Below, piece by piece: positions 17,620 through 26,090 of a stretch of 37,806 bases of DNA. Source of the stretch: an uncultured SAR86 cluster bacterium. GTDB lineage: Bacteria > Pseudomonadota > Gammaproteobacteria > Magnimaribacterales > D2472. The position numbers and the translations under genes are program-made. The notes under the pieces were generated by a model, which worked only from the letters and a program-made list of their open reading frames with translations, made no database searches and was not told where the DNA came from. The stretch covers positions 1 to 37,806 of the forward strand of contig CACHRR010000008.1 in NCBI GenBank assembly GCA_902582355.1, given 5' to 3'. Within the stretch, counting starts at the first letter, position 1, and each line of letters starts with the position of its first letter.

Positions 17620-17652
17620 TAAAACATTAAATTAATATCTTGCATTTGACTG

Positions 17653-18216
17653 ATGGATAAATTTTTTATCAATTCTGACAGTTTGTTGAAAGACTCATTT
17701 CAGCTTGCGTGGAATGTTTACGAAAGCGGCTATAAACCTAATTATATTATTGGAGTATGGAGAGGAGGAGCCCCAGTTGGTATTGCAGTTCAAGAGTTTT
17801 TAAGTGTTTTGGGAGTAAAATCTGATCATATTGCAATTAGAACTTCTTATTACTCTGGAATTGATGAAAGACAGGAATGCGTTCAAGTTTATGGCCTAAA
17901 TTATGTAATAAGAAAACTAGAATCCGAAGATAAATTATTGATTGTAGATGATGTTCATGACACTGGAAACTCAATTAAACAAACTATTACTGATATTAAG
18001 AAAGCATGCAAAAAAAATACTCCTGAGATTAGAATTGCAACTCCTTATTTCAAACCTAATAAAAATCAAACTGAAAATAAACCAGATTATTATTTACACG
18101 AGACTGACCAATGGCTAGTTTTTCCTCATGAGCTAGAAGGACTTTCTTTTGAAGAGTTAAAATCTAATAAACCTGAGTTAGAATCACTGTTATCAAATAT
18201 TAAAGAATTACTATAG
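17653..18216 (+). CDS. Purine-type phosphoribosyltransferase family protein
   Basis: This 187-residue type I PRTase has the PRPP-binding loop LIVDDVHDTGNSI (residues 96-108) with the paired acidic residues, and GVWRGGAPVG near residue 34 that fits the PPi loop. The family joins a base to PRPP. The aromatic C-terminal hood (DQWLVFPHELEG) resembles hypoxanthine or xanthine-guanine PRTases. The location directly before guaB and guaA supports purine salvage. It is not closely like E. coli Hpt or Gpt as far as I can see, so no symbol is given. No Shine-Dalgarno is evident. Confidence 0.8.
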   Translation: MDKFFINSDSLLKDSFQLAWNVYESGYKPNYIIGVWRGGAPVGIAVQEFLSVLGVKSDHIAIRTSYYSGIDERQECVQVYGLNYVIRKLESEDKLLIVDDVHDTGNSIKQTITDIKKACKKNTPEIRIATPYFKPNKNQTENKPDYYLHETDQWLVFPHELEGLSFEELKSNKPELESLLSNIKELL

Positions 18217-18259
18217 ATAATCACAGATTCATACTCTTTTTTTTCTTATTTTCTTTAGT

Positions 18260-18265
18260 TATAAT
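18260..18265 (+). promoter_or_regulatory. -10 box of guaB placed 5 bp before the start codon
   Basis: TATAAT within TTTAGTTATAAT ends at 18265, and the guaB ATG is at 18271. The usual 6-7 bp from -10 to transcription start would put +1 at or next to the ATG. CTGAC between them is not a Shine-Dalgarno. The start codon itself is supported by alignment of [12 protein letters not shown] with other IMP dehydrogenases. Confidence 0.5.
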
Positions 18266-18270
18266 CTGAC

Positions 18271-19734
18271 ATGGAAAAATTAAAATCAAAAGCGTTAACT
18301 TTCGATGACGTCTTATTATCTCCAAAATACAGTAATTTTCTGCCTAGTGATGCGGATATTAGCTCATCTTTAACCGAGAAAATTACCTTAAAGACTCCTT
18401 TAATTTCAGCTGCAATGGATACGGTTACAGAATCTAAGATGGCAATTGCATTGGCAGAAGCAGGCGGAATAGGAGTGATTCATAAAAATAATTCTATTGA
18501 AACTCAAGCAGATAACGTTAAATCAGTTAAAAAATATGAGAGTGGTATTGTTAGAGATCCCGTTACAATTGATTCATCTAAATCTATTGGAGAACTCAAA
18601 AAATTAACAAGTGAATTAAGTATTTCTGGAATGCCTGTTGTTGACGATAAAAAGCTTAAAGGAATTGTTACAAGTAGGGACTTCCGCTATGCAGAAAATA
18701 TGAACTCAAAAGTATCATCAATCATGACTCCACTAGAAAAACTTGTAACTGTAAAAGAAGGTTTTGTTCAAGATGAGGTAATGAGATTGATGTATCAAAA
18801 TAGAATAGAAAAGATATTAGTATTGGATGACTCAAACTCTTTAACAGGCTTAGTCACAATGAAAGATATTGAAAAAGCTGCTCAACATCCGAATGCTACA
18901 AAAGATTCATCTGGAAGACTTAGAGTCGCTGCAGCACTTGGGACAGAATCAGATACTATAAACAGAGCAAGTGCTCTTTATGAATCTGGAGTGGATGTTT
19001 TTGTTATAGACAGCGCACACGGACATTCAAAAAATGTTATTAAAACTATTCAAGAAATAAAAGAAAACTTTAAAGATGTTCAAATTATTGGTGGAAATAT
19101 AGCTACTGCTGAAGCTGCGCTTGACCTAAGTAAAGCAGGAGTAGATGCAGTTAAGGTAGGCATGGGACCTGGCTCGATTTGCACAACAAGGATTATTGCT
19201 GGTATTGGAGTCCCTCAAATAACAGCTATCCTTAATATAAATGAAGCCCTAAAAGATAAAAAAACAAAAATTATTGCAGATGGTGGTATTAGATTTTCAG
19301 GAGATATTGCCAAAGCAATTGCAGCTGGAGCTGATACAGTGATGTTAGGTAGTTTATTTGCAGGGACTGAAGAAGCACCCGGTAAAGTAGAGCTTTTTCA
19401 AGGAAGAAGTTTTAAGACATATAGAGGGATGGGTTCAATAGGTGCAATGACAGAAAGAAATGATTCAAATAGATATCTTCAAGAGGATATTGAATCTGAC
19501 AAACTTGTACCAGAAGGAATCGAAGGAAGAGTCCCATATAAAGGTCTTGTAATAAATGTAATAAATCAACTGATTGGAGGCTTAAGACAAAGTATGGGAT
19601 ATGTTGGTTGTAAAAATATTTTGTCAATGCAAAAAGATAGTCAATTTGTTGAAATTACTAATGCGGGCATGACAGAGAGTCATGTGCATGACGTTATGAT
19701 TACAAAAGAGGCTCCTAATTATCAAAGAAGTTAG
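18271..19734 (+). CDS. guaB: Inosine-5'-monophosphate dehydrogenase
   Basis: This enzyme oxidises IMP to XMP with NAD, the committed step to GMP. At 487 residues it is full length. The barrel starts [16 protein letters not shown] pair of CBS domains spans about residues 95-205 and is usually a regulatory nucleotide-binding module. The catalytic loop [11 protein letters not shown] carries Cys304. [21 protein letters not shown] and the flap [10 protein letters not shown] are present. The start lies 5 bp after a TATAAT box, so the mRNA may be leaderless. guaA follows after 7 bp in the usual guaBA order. Confidence 0.97.
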   Translation: MEKLKSKALTFDDVLLSPKYSNFLPSDADISSSLTEKITLKTPLISAAMDTVTESKMAIALAEAGGIGVIHKNNSIETQADNVKSVKKYESGIVRDPVTIDSSKSIGELKKLTSELSISGMPVVDDKKLKGIVTSRDFRYAENMNSKVSSIMTPLEKLVTVKEGFVQDEVMRLMYQNRIEKILVLDDSNSLTGLVTMKDIEKAAQHPNATKDSSGRLRVAAALGTESDTINRASALYESGVDVFVIDSAHGHSKNVIKTIQEIKENFKDVQIIGGNIATAEAALDLSKAGVDAVKVGMGPGSICTTRIIAGIGVPQITAILNINEALKDKKTKIIADGGIRFSGDIAKAIAAGADTVMLGSLFAGTEEAPGKVELFQGRSFKTYRGMGSIGAMTERNDSNRYLQEDIESDKLVPEGIEGRVPYKGLVINVINQLIGGLRQSMGYVGCKNILSMQKDSQFVEITNAGMTESHVHDVMITKEAPNYQRS

Positions 19735-19741
19735 ATAATTT

Positions 19742-21307
19742 ATGAATAAGCTTTCTATTAGCAATAAAAGTATAGATACAATTTTAGTTCTTGATTTTGG
19801 ATCTCAATATACTCAGTTAATCGCAAGAAGAGTTAGAGAAAGTAAAGTTTACTCTGAAATACTGCCATGGGATATAGCTGAAGATAAAATTCGCAATCTA
19901 AATCCAAAAGGAATAATTCTATCAGGTGGACCAAACTCTGTTACAGAAAGTTTTACGCCAAGGGCTCCCCAGTGTGTTTTCGATTTAAAAGTGCCTATTC
20001 TAGGAATTTGTTATGGAATGCAAACAATTGCTGAACAAATGGGTGGACAAGTTATGTCTGTTGATCAAAAAGAATTTGGACACTCTGAATTAAAAATTAT
20101 TAATGAATCTATTTTATTTAAAAATCTTGATAAGAAAATCAATGTTTGGATGAGTCACGGTGACCAAGTTCAAGATTTACCTGATAATTATAATTTAATT
20201 GCTTCAACTAAAACTGCTCCAATTGCAGCTATGGAACACAAAAATTTACCAATATATGCAATTCAATTTCATCCTGAGGTGACACATACAGAAAATGGAC
20301 AGAATATATTAAATAATTTTATTTTTGATATCTGCCAGTCAAAAAATGAATGGAGAATTGAAAATCTCATTTCACAAAGAATAGAAGAAATTAAAGAAAA
20401 AGTAAAAAAAGATAAAGTTTTGTTAGGCTTATCAGGAGGAGTAGATTCCTCAGTTACTGCTGCTCTTCTTCACAAAGCAATTGGTAAAAAACTTACATGT
20501 GTTTTTGTAGATAATGGATTGCTTAGAAAAAATGAGTCAGTGGAGGTAATGCAAACTTTTAAAGATAACTTAGATTTGAACGTTATTAAGTCTGATAGTT
20601 CAGATATTTTCCTAAGACATCTTGAAAATGTTGACGATCCTGAACAAAAAAGAAAGATTATTGGAAGAACTTTTATTGATATCTTCGATGCAGAAGCAAT
20701 TAAGTTAAAGGATATTAAGTTTTTGGCGCAAGGAACTATCTATCCCGATGTTATTGAATCATCTGGATCAGAATCAAAGGAAGCAAGAGTAATAAAATCT
20801 CACCATAATGTTGGTGGATTGCCAGAAGAAATGAAACTTGATTTAGTAGAGCCATTGAGAGATCTTTTTAAAGACGAAGTCAGAAAAATGGGCATACAGC
20901 TCGGAATACCCAAAGAAATGATTGAAAGACATCCTTTTCCTGGACCAGGTTTAGGAGTAAGAATTATTGGTGAAATAACTAAAGAAAAGATAAAGATACT
21001 GCAAGACGCTGATGCAATATTTATTGAAGAATTAGTGAAAGCTAATTTATATAACAAAGTTAGCCAGGCATTTGCGGTTTTATTGTCTGTAAAGTCAGTT
21101 GGTGTTGTTGGAGATGAACGAAGGTATGCCGAAGTTATTGGATTAAGGGCAGTTGAGACTGTAGATTTTATGACAGCCAGATGGGCGCATTTACCTTTTA
21201 AATTTTTAGAAAATGTTTCAAATAGGATTGTAAATGAAATAGAAGATGTCAGTAGAGTAGTTTATGACATATCAAGCAAACCTCCTGCAACTATCGAGTG
21301 GGAATGA
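19742..21307 (+). CDS. guaA: GMP synthase (glutamine-hydrolysing)
   Basis: This 521-residue enzyme converts XMP to GMP with ATP and glutamine. The N-terminal class I amidotransferase has Cys90 in [15 protein letters not shown], and His177 and Glu179 in FHPEVTH, a complete triad. The ATP-pyrophosphatase P-loop [11 protein letters not shown] begins near 230. The dimerisation domain ends with the conserved PPATIEWE. The last codons (ATCGAGTGGGAATGA) are repeated at 22733-22747, as expected for an integration site at the gene end. It forms an operon with guaB. A hairpin lies just past the stop. Confidence 0.97.
   Translation: MNKLSISNKSIDTILVLDFGSQYTQLIARRVRESKVYSEILPWDIAEDKIRNLNPKGIILSGGPNSVTESFTPRAPQCVFDLKVPILGICYGMQTIAEQMGGQVMSVDQKEFGHSELKIINESILFKNLDKKINVWMSHGDQVQDLPDNYNLIASTKTAPIAAMEHKNLPIYAIQFHPEVTHTENGQNILNNFIFDICQSKNEWRIENLISQRIEEIKEKVKKDKVLLGLSGGVDSSVTAALLHKAIGKKLTCVFVDNGLLRKNESVEVMQTFKDNLDLNVIKSDSSDIFLRHLENVDDPEQKRKIIGRTFIDIFDAEAIKLKDIKFLAQGTIYPDVIESSGSESKEARVIKSHHNVGGLPEEMKLDLVEPLRDLFKDEVRKMGIQLGIPKEMIERHPFPGPGLGVRIIGEITKEKIKILQDADAIFIEELVKANLYNKVSQAFAVLLSVKSVGVVGDERRYAEVIGLRAVETVDFMTARWAHLPFKFLENVSNRIVNEIEDVSRVVYDISSKPPATIEWE
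21296..21305 (+). other. Putative attL core within the guaA stop region
   Basis: GAGTGGGAAT encodes the end of IEWE plus the first bases of the stop and matches 22736-22745 exactly. The guaA frame and stop are intact, as expected when the target gene end is restored by the element. Confidence 0.5.
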
Positions 21308-21316
21308 AGGGTGACT

Positions 21317-21347
21317 CTGAAACCCATATAAAATAGGGGTTCTTCAG
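21317..21347 (+). terminator. Hairpin just after guaA
   Basis: CTGAA-ACCC and GGGGT-TC-TTCAG can pair around an A/T loop (ATATAAAATA). It lies 10 bp past the guaA stop, so it could act as a terminator, but there is no T tract after it. A similar hairpin is found at the other end of the islet, which suggests it belongs to the element. Confidence 0.45.
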
Positions 21348-21431
21348 ATACAAACTTAATACAAACTTATGACAATACCCTTATTCTTATTTGATTAGTG
21401 TTCTGTAGATACAAACTTTAGTGCAAAGTTT
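21347..21431 (+). repeat. Left cluster of GATACAAACTT motifs
   Basis: GATACAAACTT occurs at 21347-21357, a partial copy ATACAAACTT at 21359-21368, and GATACAAACTTT at 21408-21419. The last forms an inverted repeat AAACTTT-AGTGC-AAAGTTT (21413-21431). The same motif occurs at the right side of the islet. Repeated short sites near both ends resemble recombinase arm-type sites or a regulator's operators. Confidence 0.6.
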
Positions 21432-21479
21432 GGTCACTTACTGCAAAACATAAGCACAAGTTAATCGAACTCATCTCAA

Positions 21480-21568
21480 AACCATTTTCTGATGTTCTAA
21501 AAACTGACACAGGGAGACACAAATTTTTGTTTAAGGCTTAACTACTTTCTCCCTAAAAACTGTATAAT
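21480..21568 (+). repeat. Left copy of the ~90 bp direct repeat (carries the promoter of the islet gene)
   Basis: It matches 22499-22588 with about 14 differences in 90 columns by eye. The first 40 bp are the same apart from one indel. It contains CTGACACAG, whose pairing partner is degraded here (TTGTTTAAG in place of CTGTGTCAG). It ends with TATAAT at 21563-21568, 28 bp before the ATG of the islet gene, so the repeat probably supplies that gene's promoter. Confidence 0.75.
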
Positions 21569-21596
21569 AATTTTTTTACATATACTATTAAATTCA

Positions 21597-22490
21597 ATGG
21601 GCATAATACATAACAACGCAATCGCTTTATTAAAAGCCAAAAAGAAGGGCACATCTTTTAAAAAAGTATTGTTAATTGGTAGACAACAGTTATTCATAAG
21701 TTCAAAAAAAATGAAATTATTATCAGAACAGTTCTCAATTAACACATCTAACTTTTCATATGAATATGGAGGATATTCAGAAGAGTTTTTTAAATATTTC
21801 CTTGATGCAGAAATAGTTGACTCTTTAGATTATGATGATTTTGAGGGTTCGAATATAATACATGATCTTAATTTTCCAATTTCAACAGAGTATTATGAAA
21901 GTTATGATGTTGTTATCGATGGTGGAACTTTAGAGCATGTGTTTAATTTTCCGATTGCTATCGGGAATTGCATGAATTTTGTCAAAAAAAATGGAAGTTT
22001 ATTTGTTTTCAATATGGCTAATAACCATATGGGTCATGGTTTCTATCAATTTAGCCCAGAACTTTTCTTTAGATTATTTGAAAGTAATGGCTTCATAACA
22101 AAAGATATTATTCTGGATGTTCATAACTATTCAGGAGCAGAGCTTGGGCCGACAGGAAAATGCTACTCAGTAACTGATCCAAAAGAATATGGCGGTAGAA
22201 TTTCCCTGGTTTCAAAAAAACCAGTTATGATTATGGCGCATGGAGTTAGAAAAGAAATTATTGAAATTCTATCATCTTATCCAATTCAGTCGGATTATGA
22301 AGCTGATACCGGAAGCACGTTTTTAGATAGATCAAGAGTTTTAGAGAATAATAATAATTTTAATATAAAAGATTTTGCAAAAAACCTCATTGATTTGCTT
22401 CCAAGAAACCTTAAAGAACATATTTATGGCCTATATCAACTTAAAAATAATTCAATTAAAAATAAAAAATTTTTTACAAAATGGAAATAA
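21597..22490 (+). CDS. SAM-dependent methyltransferase-like protein, sole gene of the islet
   Basis: This 297-residue protein resembles class I methyltransferases. KVLLIGRQQLF (24-34) is in the place of the SAM-binding first strand but lacks the usual GxGxG. YDVVIDGGTLEHVFNFPIAIGNCMNFVKKNGSLFVFNMANN (about 103-143) matches the motif II/III and post-motif strand pattern, with LEHV typical. Then FSPELFFRLFESNGF is seen, as in many small-molecule or glycan methyltransferases. The C-terminal ~90 residues are basic and not recognised. The missing glycine loop raises doubt about activity. It is flanked by ~90 bp direct repeats inside the guaA islet. The sulfotransferases just beyond guaC hint at surface-glycan decoration, but the substrate is unknown. 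Confidence 0.65.
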   Translation: MGIIHNNAIALLKAKKKGTSFKKVLLIGRQQLFISSKKMKLLSEQFSINTSNFSYEYGGYSEEFFKYFLDAEIVDSLDYDDFEGSNIIHDLNFPISTEYYESYDVVIDGGTLEHVFNFPIAIGNCMNFVKKNGSLFVFNMANNHMGHGFYQFSPELFFRLFESNGFITKDIILDVHNYSGAELGPTGKCYSVTDPKEYGGRISLVSKKPVMIMAHGVRKEIIEILSSYPIQSDYEADTGSTFLDRSRVLENNNNFNIKDFAKNLIDLLPRNLKEHIYGLYQLKNNSIKNKKFFTKWK

Positions 22491-22498
22491 ATATTTCT

Positions 22499-22588
22499 AA
22501 CCATTTTCTGATGTTCTAAAAGACTGACACAGGGAGACGCAACTTTCTGTGTCAGACCCAACTATTCATTCCCTAAAAAATGTATAAT
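22499..22588 (+). repeat. Right copy of the ~90 bp direct repeat with an intact hairpin
   Basis: It is the second copy of 21480-21568. Here CTGACACAG (22524-22532) and CTGTGTCAG (22547-22555) form a perfect 9-bp stem with a 14-base loop. It ends in TATAAT (22583-22588) like the left copy, but no gene follows before guaC. The unit may be a repeated promoter-plus-structure module that preceded a second cargo gene now lost. Confidence 0.75.
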
Positions 22589-22593
22589 CCTTT

Positions 22594-22690
22594 GATACAA
22601 ACTTTGTATGAAACACCTAGTTGATAGGCATACTCTTACAAAAATGGGTGCAAAATGAGAAATCTCTTATACAAAGTTGATACAAACTTT
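22594..22690 (+). repeat. Right cluster of GATACAAACTT motifs
   Basis: GATACAAACTTT occurs at 22594-22605 and 22679-22690, in the same orientation as on the left side. The first is embedded in a perfect palindrome ATACAAA-C-TTTGTAT (22595-22609). A reverse-oriented partial copy (ACAAAGTTG) lies beside the second. Confidence 0.6.
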
Positions 22691-22693
22691 TTT

Positions 22694-22718
22694 GAAACCC
22701 CTTTAAATAAAGGGTTCC
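22694..22718. other. Hairpin at the right end of the islet
   Basis: GAAACCCCTTT and AAAGGGTTCC pair around AAAT, with a one-base bulge. It mirrors the hairpin just after guaA and lies 17 bp inside the right GAGTGGGAAT copy. There is no T tract on either exit side, so a role as terminator is unlikely. Confidence 0.5.
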
Positions 22719-22735
22719 AGAGGTTATTACTCATT

Positions 22736-22745
22736 GAGTGGGAAT
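22736..22745 (+). other. Putative attR core (copy of the guaA end)
   Basis: GAGTGGGAAT, preceded by CATT and followed by AA, would read IEWE-stop like the end of guaA, but no open frame leads into it. From here to the guaC start (22831) I see only A/T-rich DNA with a TATAAA at about 22799-22804. Confidence 0.5.
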
Positions 22746-22830
22746 AATCAAAAGCTATAAAAAAATTTATAAAACAATTTTAATGATTGATCTAATGATA
22801 TAAAGTATTAAATTATAGGAAATTTTTCTT

Positions 22831-23823
22831 TTGTTAATTAATGAAGACATAAAATTAGATTATTCTGATGTTTTGATAAGGCCTAAAAGGTCGACAATGA
22901 GTTCAAGAAGCGAAGTTAATCTAAAGCGCACTCACAGATTTCTTTGGAGCAAAAGAAAGTGGACCGGCGTCCCCATAATGTCAGCTAATATGGATACAGT
23001 TGGCACTCCAGCAATGCATAAAATACTATCTAAAAATAATCTTATCACTTGTCCTGCGAGGCATTATCTTAAAAAAAACTCAAATAAATTTAAAAAAGGA
23101 GAAGCTAACATTTGTTGGTTCGGAGGGATAGATGATATTTCAAAATTATCAAAAATGTCATCTGGTTTTATTGGACTTGATGTTGCAAATGGTTACACAA
23201 TTAAATTTGTTGATGCAGTTAAGAATTTAAGAGATAAATGTCCTAATGCGACAATTGCAGCTGGAAATGTTGTTACTGCAGATATGACACAAGAGCTAAT
23301 TCTAGCAGGCGCTGACATAGTAAAAGTTGGCATTGGTCCTGGCTCAGTTTGTACAACAAGAATAAAAACTGGAATTGGTTATCCTCAACTAAGTGCTGTT
23401 ATTGAGTGTGCAGACGCAGCACATGGTTTGGACGGTCATATTATTGCAGATGGTGGTTGCACGAGTTCAGGAGATATTGTGAAAGCATTTGCGGGTGGAG
23501 CAGACTTTGTAATGATCGGTGGAATGTTAGCTGGACATGACGAATGCGAAGGTCAATTGGAGGATGGAGTAATGAAATTTTATGGAATGGCTTCAAAATC
23601 AGCTATGAGCAAACACGGAAATCATAATGATTACAGGGGGACAGAAGGTAAAACAGTTGAGGTAAATTATCGTGGAAAAGCAGATGAAACTGTTAAGGAT
23701 ATTTTGAGTGGTATTCGATCAGCATGTACATATGTCGGCGCTAATAAATTAAAAACACTCTCTAAATGTACAACATTCGTAAGAGTAAATAATACTCACA
23801 ACACTATATTTGGAAATGAATAA
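22831..23823 (+). CDS. guaC: GMP reductase
   Basis: This enzyme reductively deaminates GMP to IMP with NADPH, closing the purine interconversion loop with GuaB and GuaA. At 330 residues it resembles the IMPDH/GMPR barrel without CBS domains. [15 protein letters not shown] opens the barrel, the catalytic loop [12 protein letters not shown] carries Cys174, and [29 protein letters not shown] binds phosphate. YRGTEGK marks a GMP reductase flap and not the IMPDH flap. The start is a TTG at 22831: its sequence lines up with the N-terminus of known GuaC, AGGAAA lies 7 bp upstream, and no in-frame ATG is close. It is separated from guaA by the islet. Confidence 0.95.
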   Translation: MLINEDIKLDYSDVLIRPKRSTMSSRSEVNLKRTHRFLWSKRKWTGVPIMSANMDTVGTPAMHKILSKNNLITCPARHYLKKNSNKFKKGEANICWFGGIDDISKLSKMSSGFIGLDVANGYTIKFVDAVKNLRDKCPNATIAAGNVVTADMTQELILAGADIVKVGIGPGSVCTTRIKTGIGYPQLSAVIECADAAHGLDGHIIADGGCTSSGDIVKAFAGGADFVMIGGMLAGHDECEGQLEDGVMKFYGMASKSAMSKHGNHNDYRGTEGKTVEVNYRGKADETVKDILSGIRSACTYVGANKLKTLSKCTTFVRVNNTHNTIFGNE

Positions 23824-23841
23824 GACTCAAGCTTGTGAAAA

Positions 23842-24450
23842 ATGAAAATTTGTGTAGTTTTTGGTCATTTTAATACTGAGAATTCTTTTAATGCATGTAT
23901 CAGAGATGCATTTATTGATGAAGCTACAAAGATAGGGCACGAGATTGACTTAATTAATCTTTACAATGAAACAGAACAGCTACCATTTTATAGAAGTGAC
24001 ATAAATCCACCTCCTAAATTAGTTCTTGAATACAGAAAAAGGCTTGAAGAGGCAGACGCAATGTTTTTAATAAGCGCTTGCCATAATCTAAGAATGAACA
24101 TTATTCTCGAAAATTGGATTGACTGGGTTCTTCATCCAACATGGTTTTTTTCTTACAAATCAATAATGCCTGATAGTAAATTTTTTGGTAATTATGGATA
24201 TCCAGTTGCTGGCGCAATGAAAAATAAAATTGGAATAGTTTCCATGACATATGGCGGACCAATGGTAAGTTATTTTAACTTTTCTTTCTTTGATAATATT
24301 CCTTACAGAAGATTGAAAAAATCAATATTTCAATCAGGGGGATTAAAAACAAAGTATTTGAGATTTTATTCAGTCCTTCCAAATATGAAAAAAAGTGAAT
24401 TTGAAAAGCACATGCAGAAAGTAAGAAAATTTGCAAGAAGTCTAAAATGA
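23842..24450 (+). CDS. NAD(P)H oxidoreductase with flavodoxin-like fold
   Basis: This 202-residue protein resembles the NQO1/MdaB/KefF flavodoxin-like quinone reductase group. It opens MKICVVFGHFNTENSFNACIRDAFIDEATKIGHEIDLINLY, the typical first strand, FMN phosphate loop and second strand. ADAMFLISACHNLRMNIILENWIDWVLHPTWFF is the central strand and the aromatic substrate wall, and NKIGIVSMTYGGP is the fourth strand. Such enzymes bind FMN or FAD and reduce quinones in two-electron steps. It lies 18 bp after guaC and may be co-transcribed. The classic HPLYWFS-like pattern is altered to HPTWFFSY. Confidence 0.8.
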   Translation: MKICVVFGHFNTENSFNACIRDAFIDEATKIGHEIDLINLYNETEQLPFYRSDINPPPKLVLEYRKRLEEADAMFLISACHNLRMNIILENWIDWVLHPTWFFSYKSIMPDSKFFGNYGYPVAGAMKNKIGIVSMTYGGPMVSYFNFSFFDNIPYRRLKKSIFQSGGLKTKYLRFYSVLPNMKKSEFEKHMQKVRKFARSLK

Positions 24451-24488
24451 ATAAAAACTCAAACAAAGTTATACATCATGAATAAAAT

Positions 24489-25217
24489 ATGATTGTTTTA
24501 CACAAACAAAAAATAATTGCACTCAAGGCAAGGAAAGTGGGTGGAACTTCATTTGAGATAGCTCTTTCGAAGTTTGCGAATAAGGATTCAATAATTACTC
24601 CTATTACACTTGATGATGAAAAACTAAGAGAAAGTCTTGGCTATCTAGGACCACAAAACTATAAATATAAAACTGAAGAAATAAAAAAACTTTCACTTAA
24701 AAAAAGAATTGGTATGAGCTTAAATGAAAAAAAAAGATTAAAGTTTTACAACCATATACCTGCATATCTTGTAAAACAAAGATTAGGAGATAATATTTGG
24801 AATACTTATACAAAGATTGCAATTATAAGAAATCCCTTTGATTACATGGTAAGTAGCTTTTTTTGGGAGATGAAAACAAAAAAGAAAAAAACTGATTTAA
24901 GTTTTGAAGAATATGTTCTTAAAAGAAAAGACAAAATTAAAGCAAATGAAAAAATATATAAAATAAACAATGAGAACATTATTGATTACAAGATTAGATA
25001 TGATAATTTGCAAACTGATATTTTAAATTTTGAAAGTAAATGTCCTACATTAAGTGGGCTTTCAGATACATTTGTTAGGATATCTGCCAAAGGACAATAC
25101 AGGCCAAAAAATGCAAGTACTGTGGAAATGTTTAAAAATGCACCATTTGCTAAAGAATTAATTCAAGAAATTTGTAAAGAAGATATAAAATTACATAATT
25201 TTAAAGTACCTGTTTAA
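24489..25217 (+). CDS. Sulfotransferase family protein
   Basis: This 242-residue protein has the two PAPS-binding elements of sulfotransferases. The 5'-phosphosulfate loop is KARKVGGTSFE (about 13-22), and the 3'-phosphate site is IIRNPFDYMVSSFFW with Arg114 and Ser122/123. It would transfer sulfate from PAPS to a hydroxyl or amine, possibly on a glycan. The middle is Lys-rich (KTKKKKTDLSFEEYV). No signal peptide is visible, so it is cytoplasmic. The acceptor is unknown. It is followed 66 bp later by a second, different sulfotransferase. Confidence 0.8.
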   Translation: MIVLHKQKIIALKARKVGGTSFEIALSKFANKDSIITPITLDDEKLRESLGYLGPQNYKYKTEEIKKLSLKKRIGMSLNEKKRLKFYNHIPAYLVKQRLGDNIWNTYTKIAIIRNPFDYMVSSFFWEMKTKKKKTDLSFEEYVLKRKDKIKANEKIYKINNENIIDYKIRYDNLQTDILNFESKCPTLSGLSDTFVRISAKGQYRPKNASTVEMFKNAPFAKELIQEICKEDIKLHNFKVPV

Positions 25218-25283
25218 ATATCTAATACAAATACGTTATATTCATATGCCATTTCTTGCTAAGATATAAACCATATTAATTTT

Positions 25284-26090
25284 ATGAATGCATATGTAGT
25301 AATTAGGGTTCCAAAATGTGGAAGTACATCTCTTGCAAGGATGATAACTAGTGCAATGCCAAATTCGAAAGTTTTTTATATTTCAAGTGCTGGAATCGAG
25401 TTAGCTAAAGAAGCAAATCAAAATATTTCATCACTTGAGAGGTTTAGAATTTTTAAAAACACAACGAGAAGCATATGGAAAAAACATAGATGCTTAACAT
25501 TCGATTCTGTCTGGATGAAAACTAACAAAAATATTAGAGATAACGATATTATTCATGGGCATTTAACAATAGATGCTATTAAGTTGAATGCAATTAATAA
25601 AAGACTTATAACAGTTATAAGGGATCCTTATGACAGGATGTTATCAGATTATAATTATTCAAGAACTTCATATAATAAAAAAAATTTTATTTCGAGAAAA
25701 TATAAAAATAAACTTTATGTAGCTGGAAATTATTCTCTTGAAGGTTACATTTCATACCTGAAAGAAAATCAACCACTAAACGGCAGGTATATTTCAAGAT
25801 TTGTTATTGGAAAGGATAAAATTAACAATCCTATTGAATTTCTCGAAAACAATTATTTTACTTATGGTATTTTGGAAAGAATGGATTTATTTATTGAGGA
25901 TTTTTATAAGAAAAGTAATGTAAGGTTACTTCAAGAAAAGGCAAATGTTACAAAATTAAGGAAGGTAGTTAAACTTTCAACTTCAGAAAGACATGCAATT
26001 GAAAAATTTTGTGAAGAAGATATTGATTTATATCAAAACATCAAAGAGAAAATTAAAAATAAAAATGAATCATCTTCAAGAAATTCTTAA
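25284..26090 (+). CDS. Sulfotransferase family protein (sulfotransferase-2-like)
   Basis: This 268-residue protein begins MNAYVVIRVPKCGSTSLARM, the 5'-phosphosulfate loop of glycan-type sulfotransferases (PKCGSTS at 10-16). The 3'-phosphate site is VIRDPYDRMLSDYNY with Arg113 and Ser121. NYFTYGILERMDLFIEDF is a common C-terminal block in this group, related to eukaryotic heparan/chondroitin sulfotransferases and bacterial capsule or Nod-type relatives. It lacks a signal anchor. The acceptor is unknown. The next gene starts inside its last 26 bp. Confidence 0.85.
   Translation: MNAYVVIRVPKCGSTSLARMITSAMPNSKVFYISSAGIELAKEANQNISSLERFRIFKNTTRSIWKKHRCLTFDSVWMKTNKNIRDNDIIHGHLTIDAIKLNAINKRLITVIRDPYDRMLSDYNYSRTSYNKKNFISRKYKNKLYVAGNYSLEGYISYLKENQPLNGRYISRFVIGKDKINNPIEFLENNYFTYGILERMDLFIEDFYKKSNVRLLQEKANVTKLRKVVKLSTSERHAIEKFCEEDIDLYQNIKEKIKNKNESSSRNS

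Larger units (their letters stand above)
21296..22745. mobile_element. Putative 1.44 kb genomic islet integrated at the 3' end of guaA
   Basis: The segment is bounded by two copies of GAGTGGGAAT, at 21296-21305 (last codons of guaA) and 22736-22745. The similarity extends to ATC/T before and A after. Just inside each copy is a GAAACCC...GGGTTC hairpin. Further in are GATACAAACTT motifs, and then two ~90 bp direct repeats flanking a single gene. The 3' end of guaA is a known target of tyrosine-recombinase islands. No integrase or transposase is inside, so this would be a non-autonomous or decayed element. It splits what would otherwise be a guaBA-guaC run. The reading is inference from structure. 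Confidence 0.6.

Noticed and set aside
21480-22588. Integron gene cassette with attC sites
   Set aside because: The ~90 bp repeats have one hairpin but not the paired R and L boxes with GTT/AAC ends of attC, and no integron integrase is seen.
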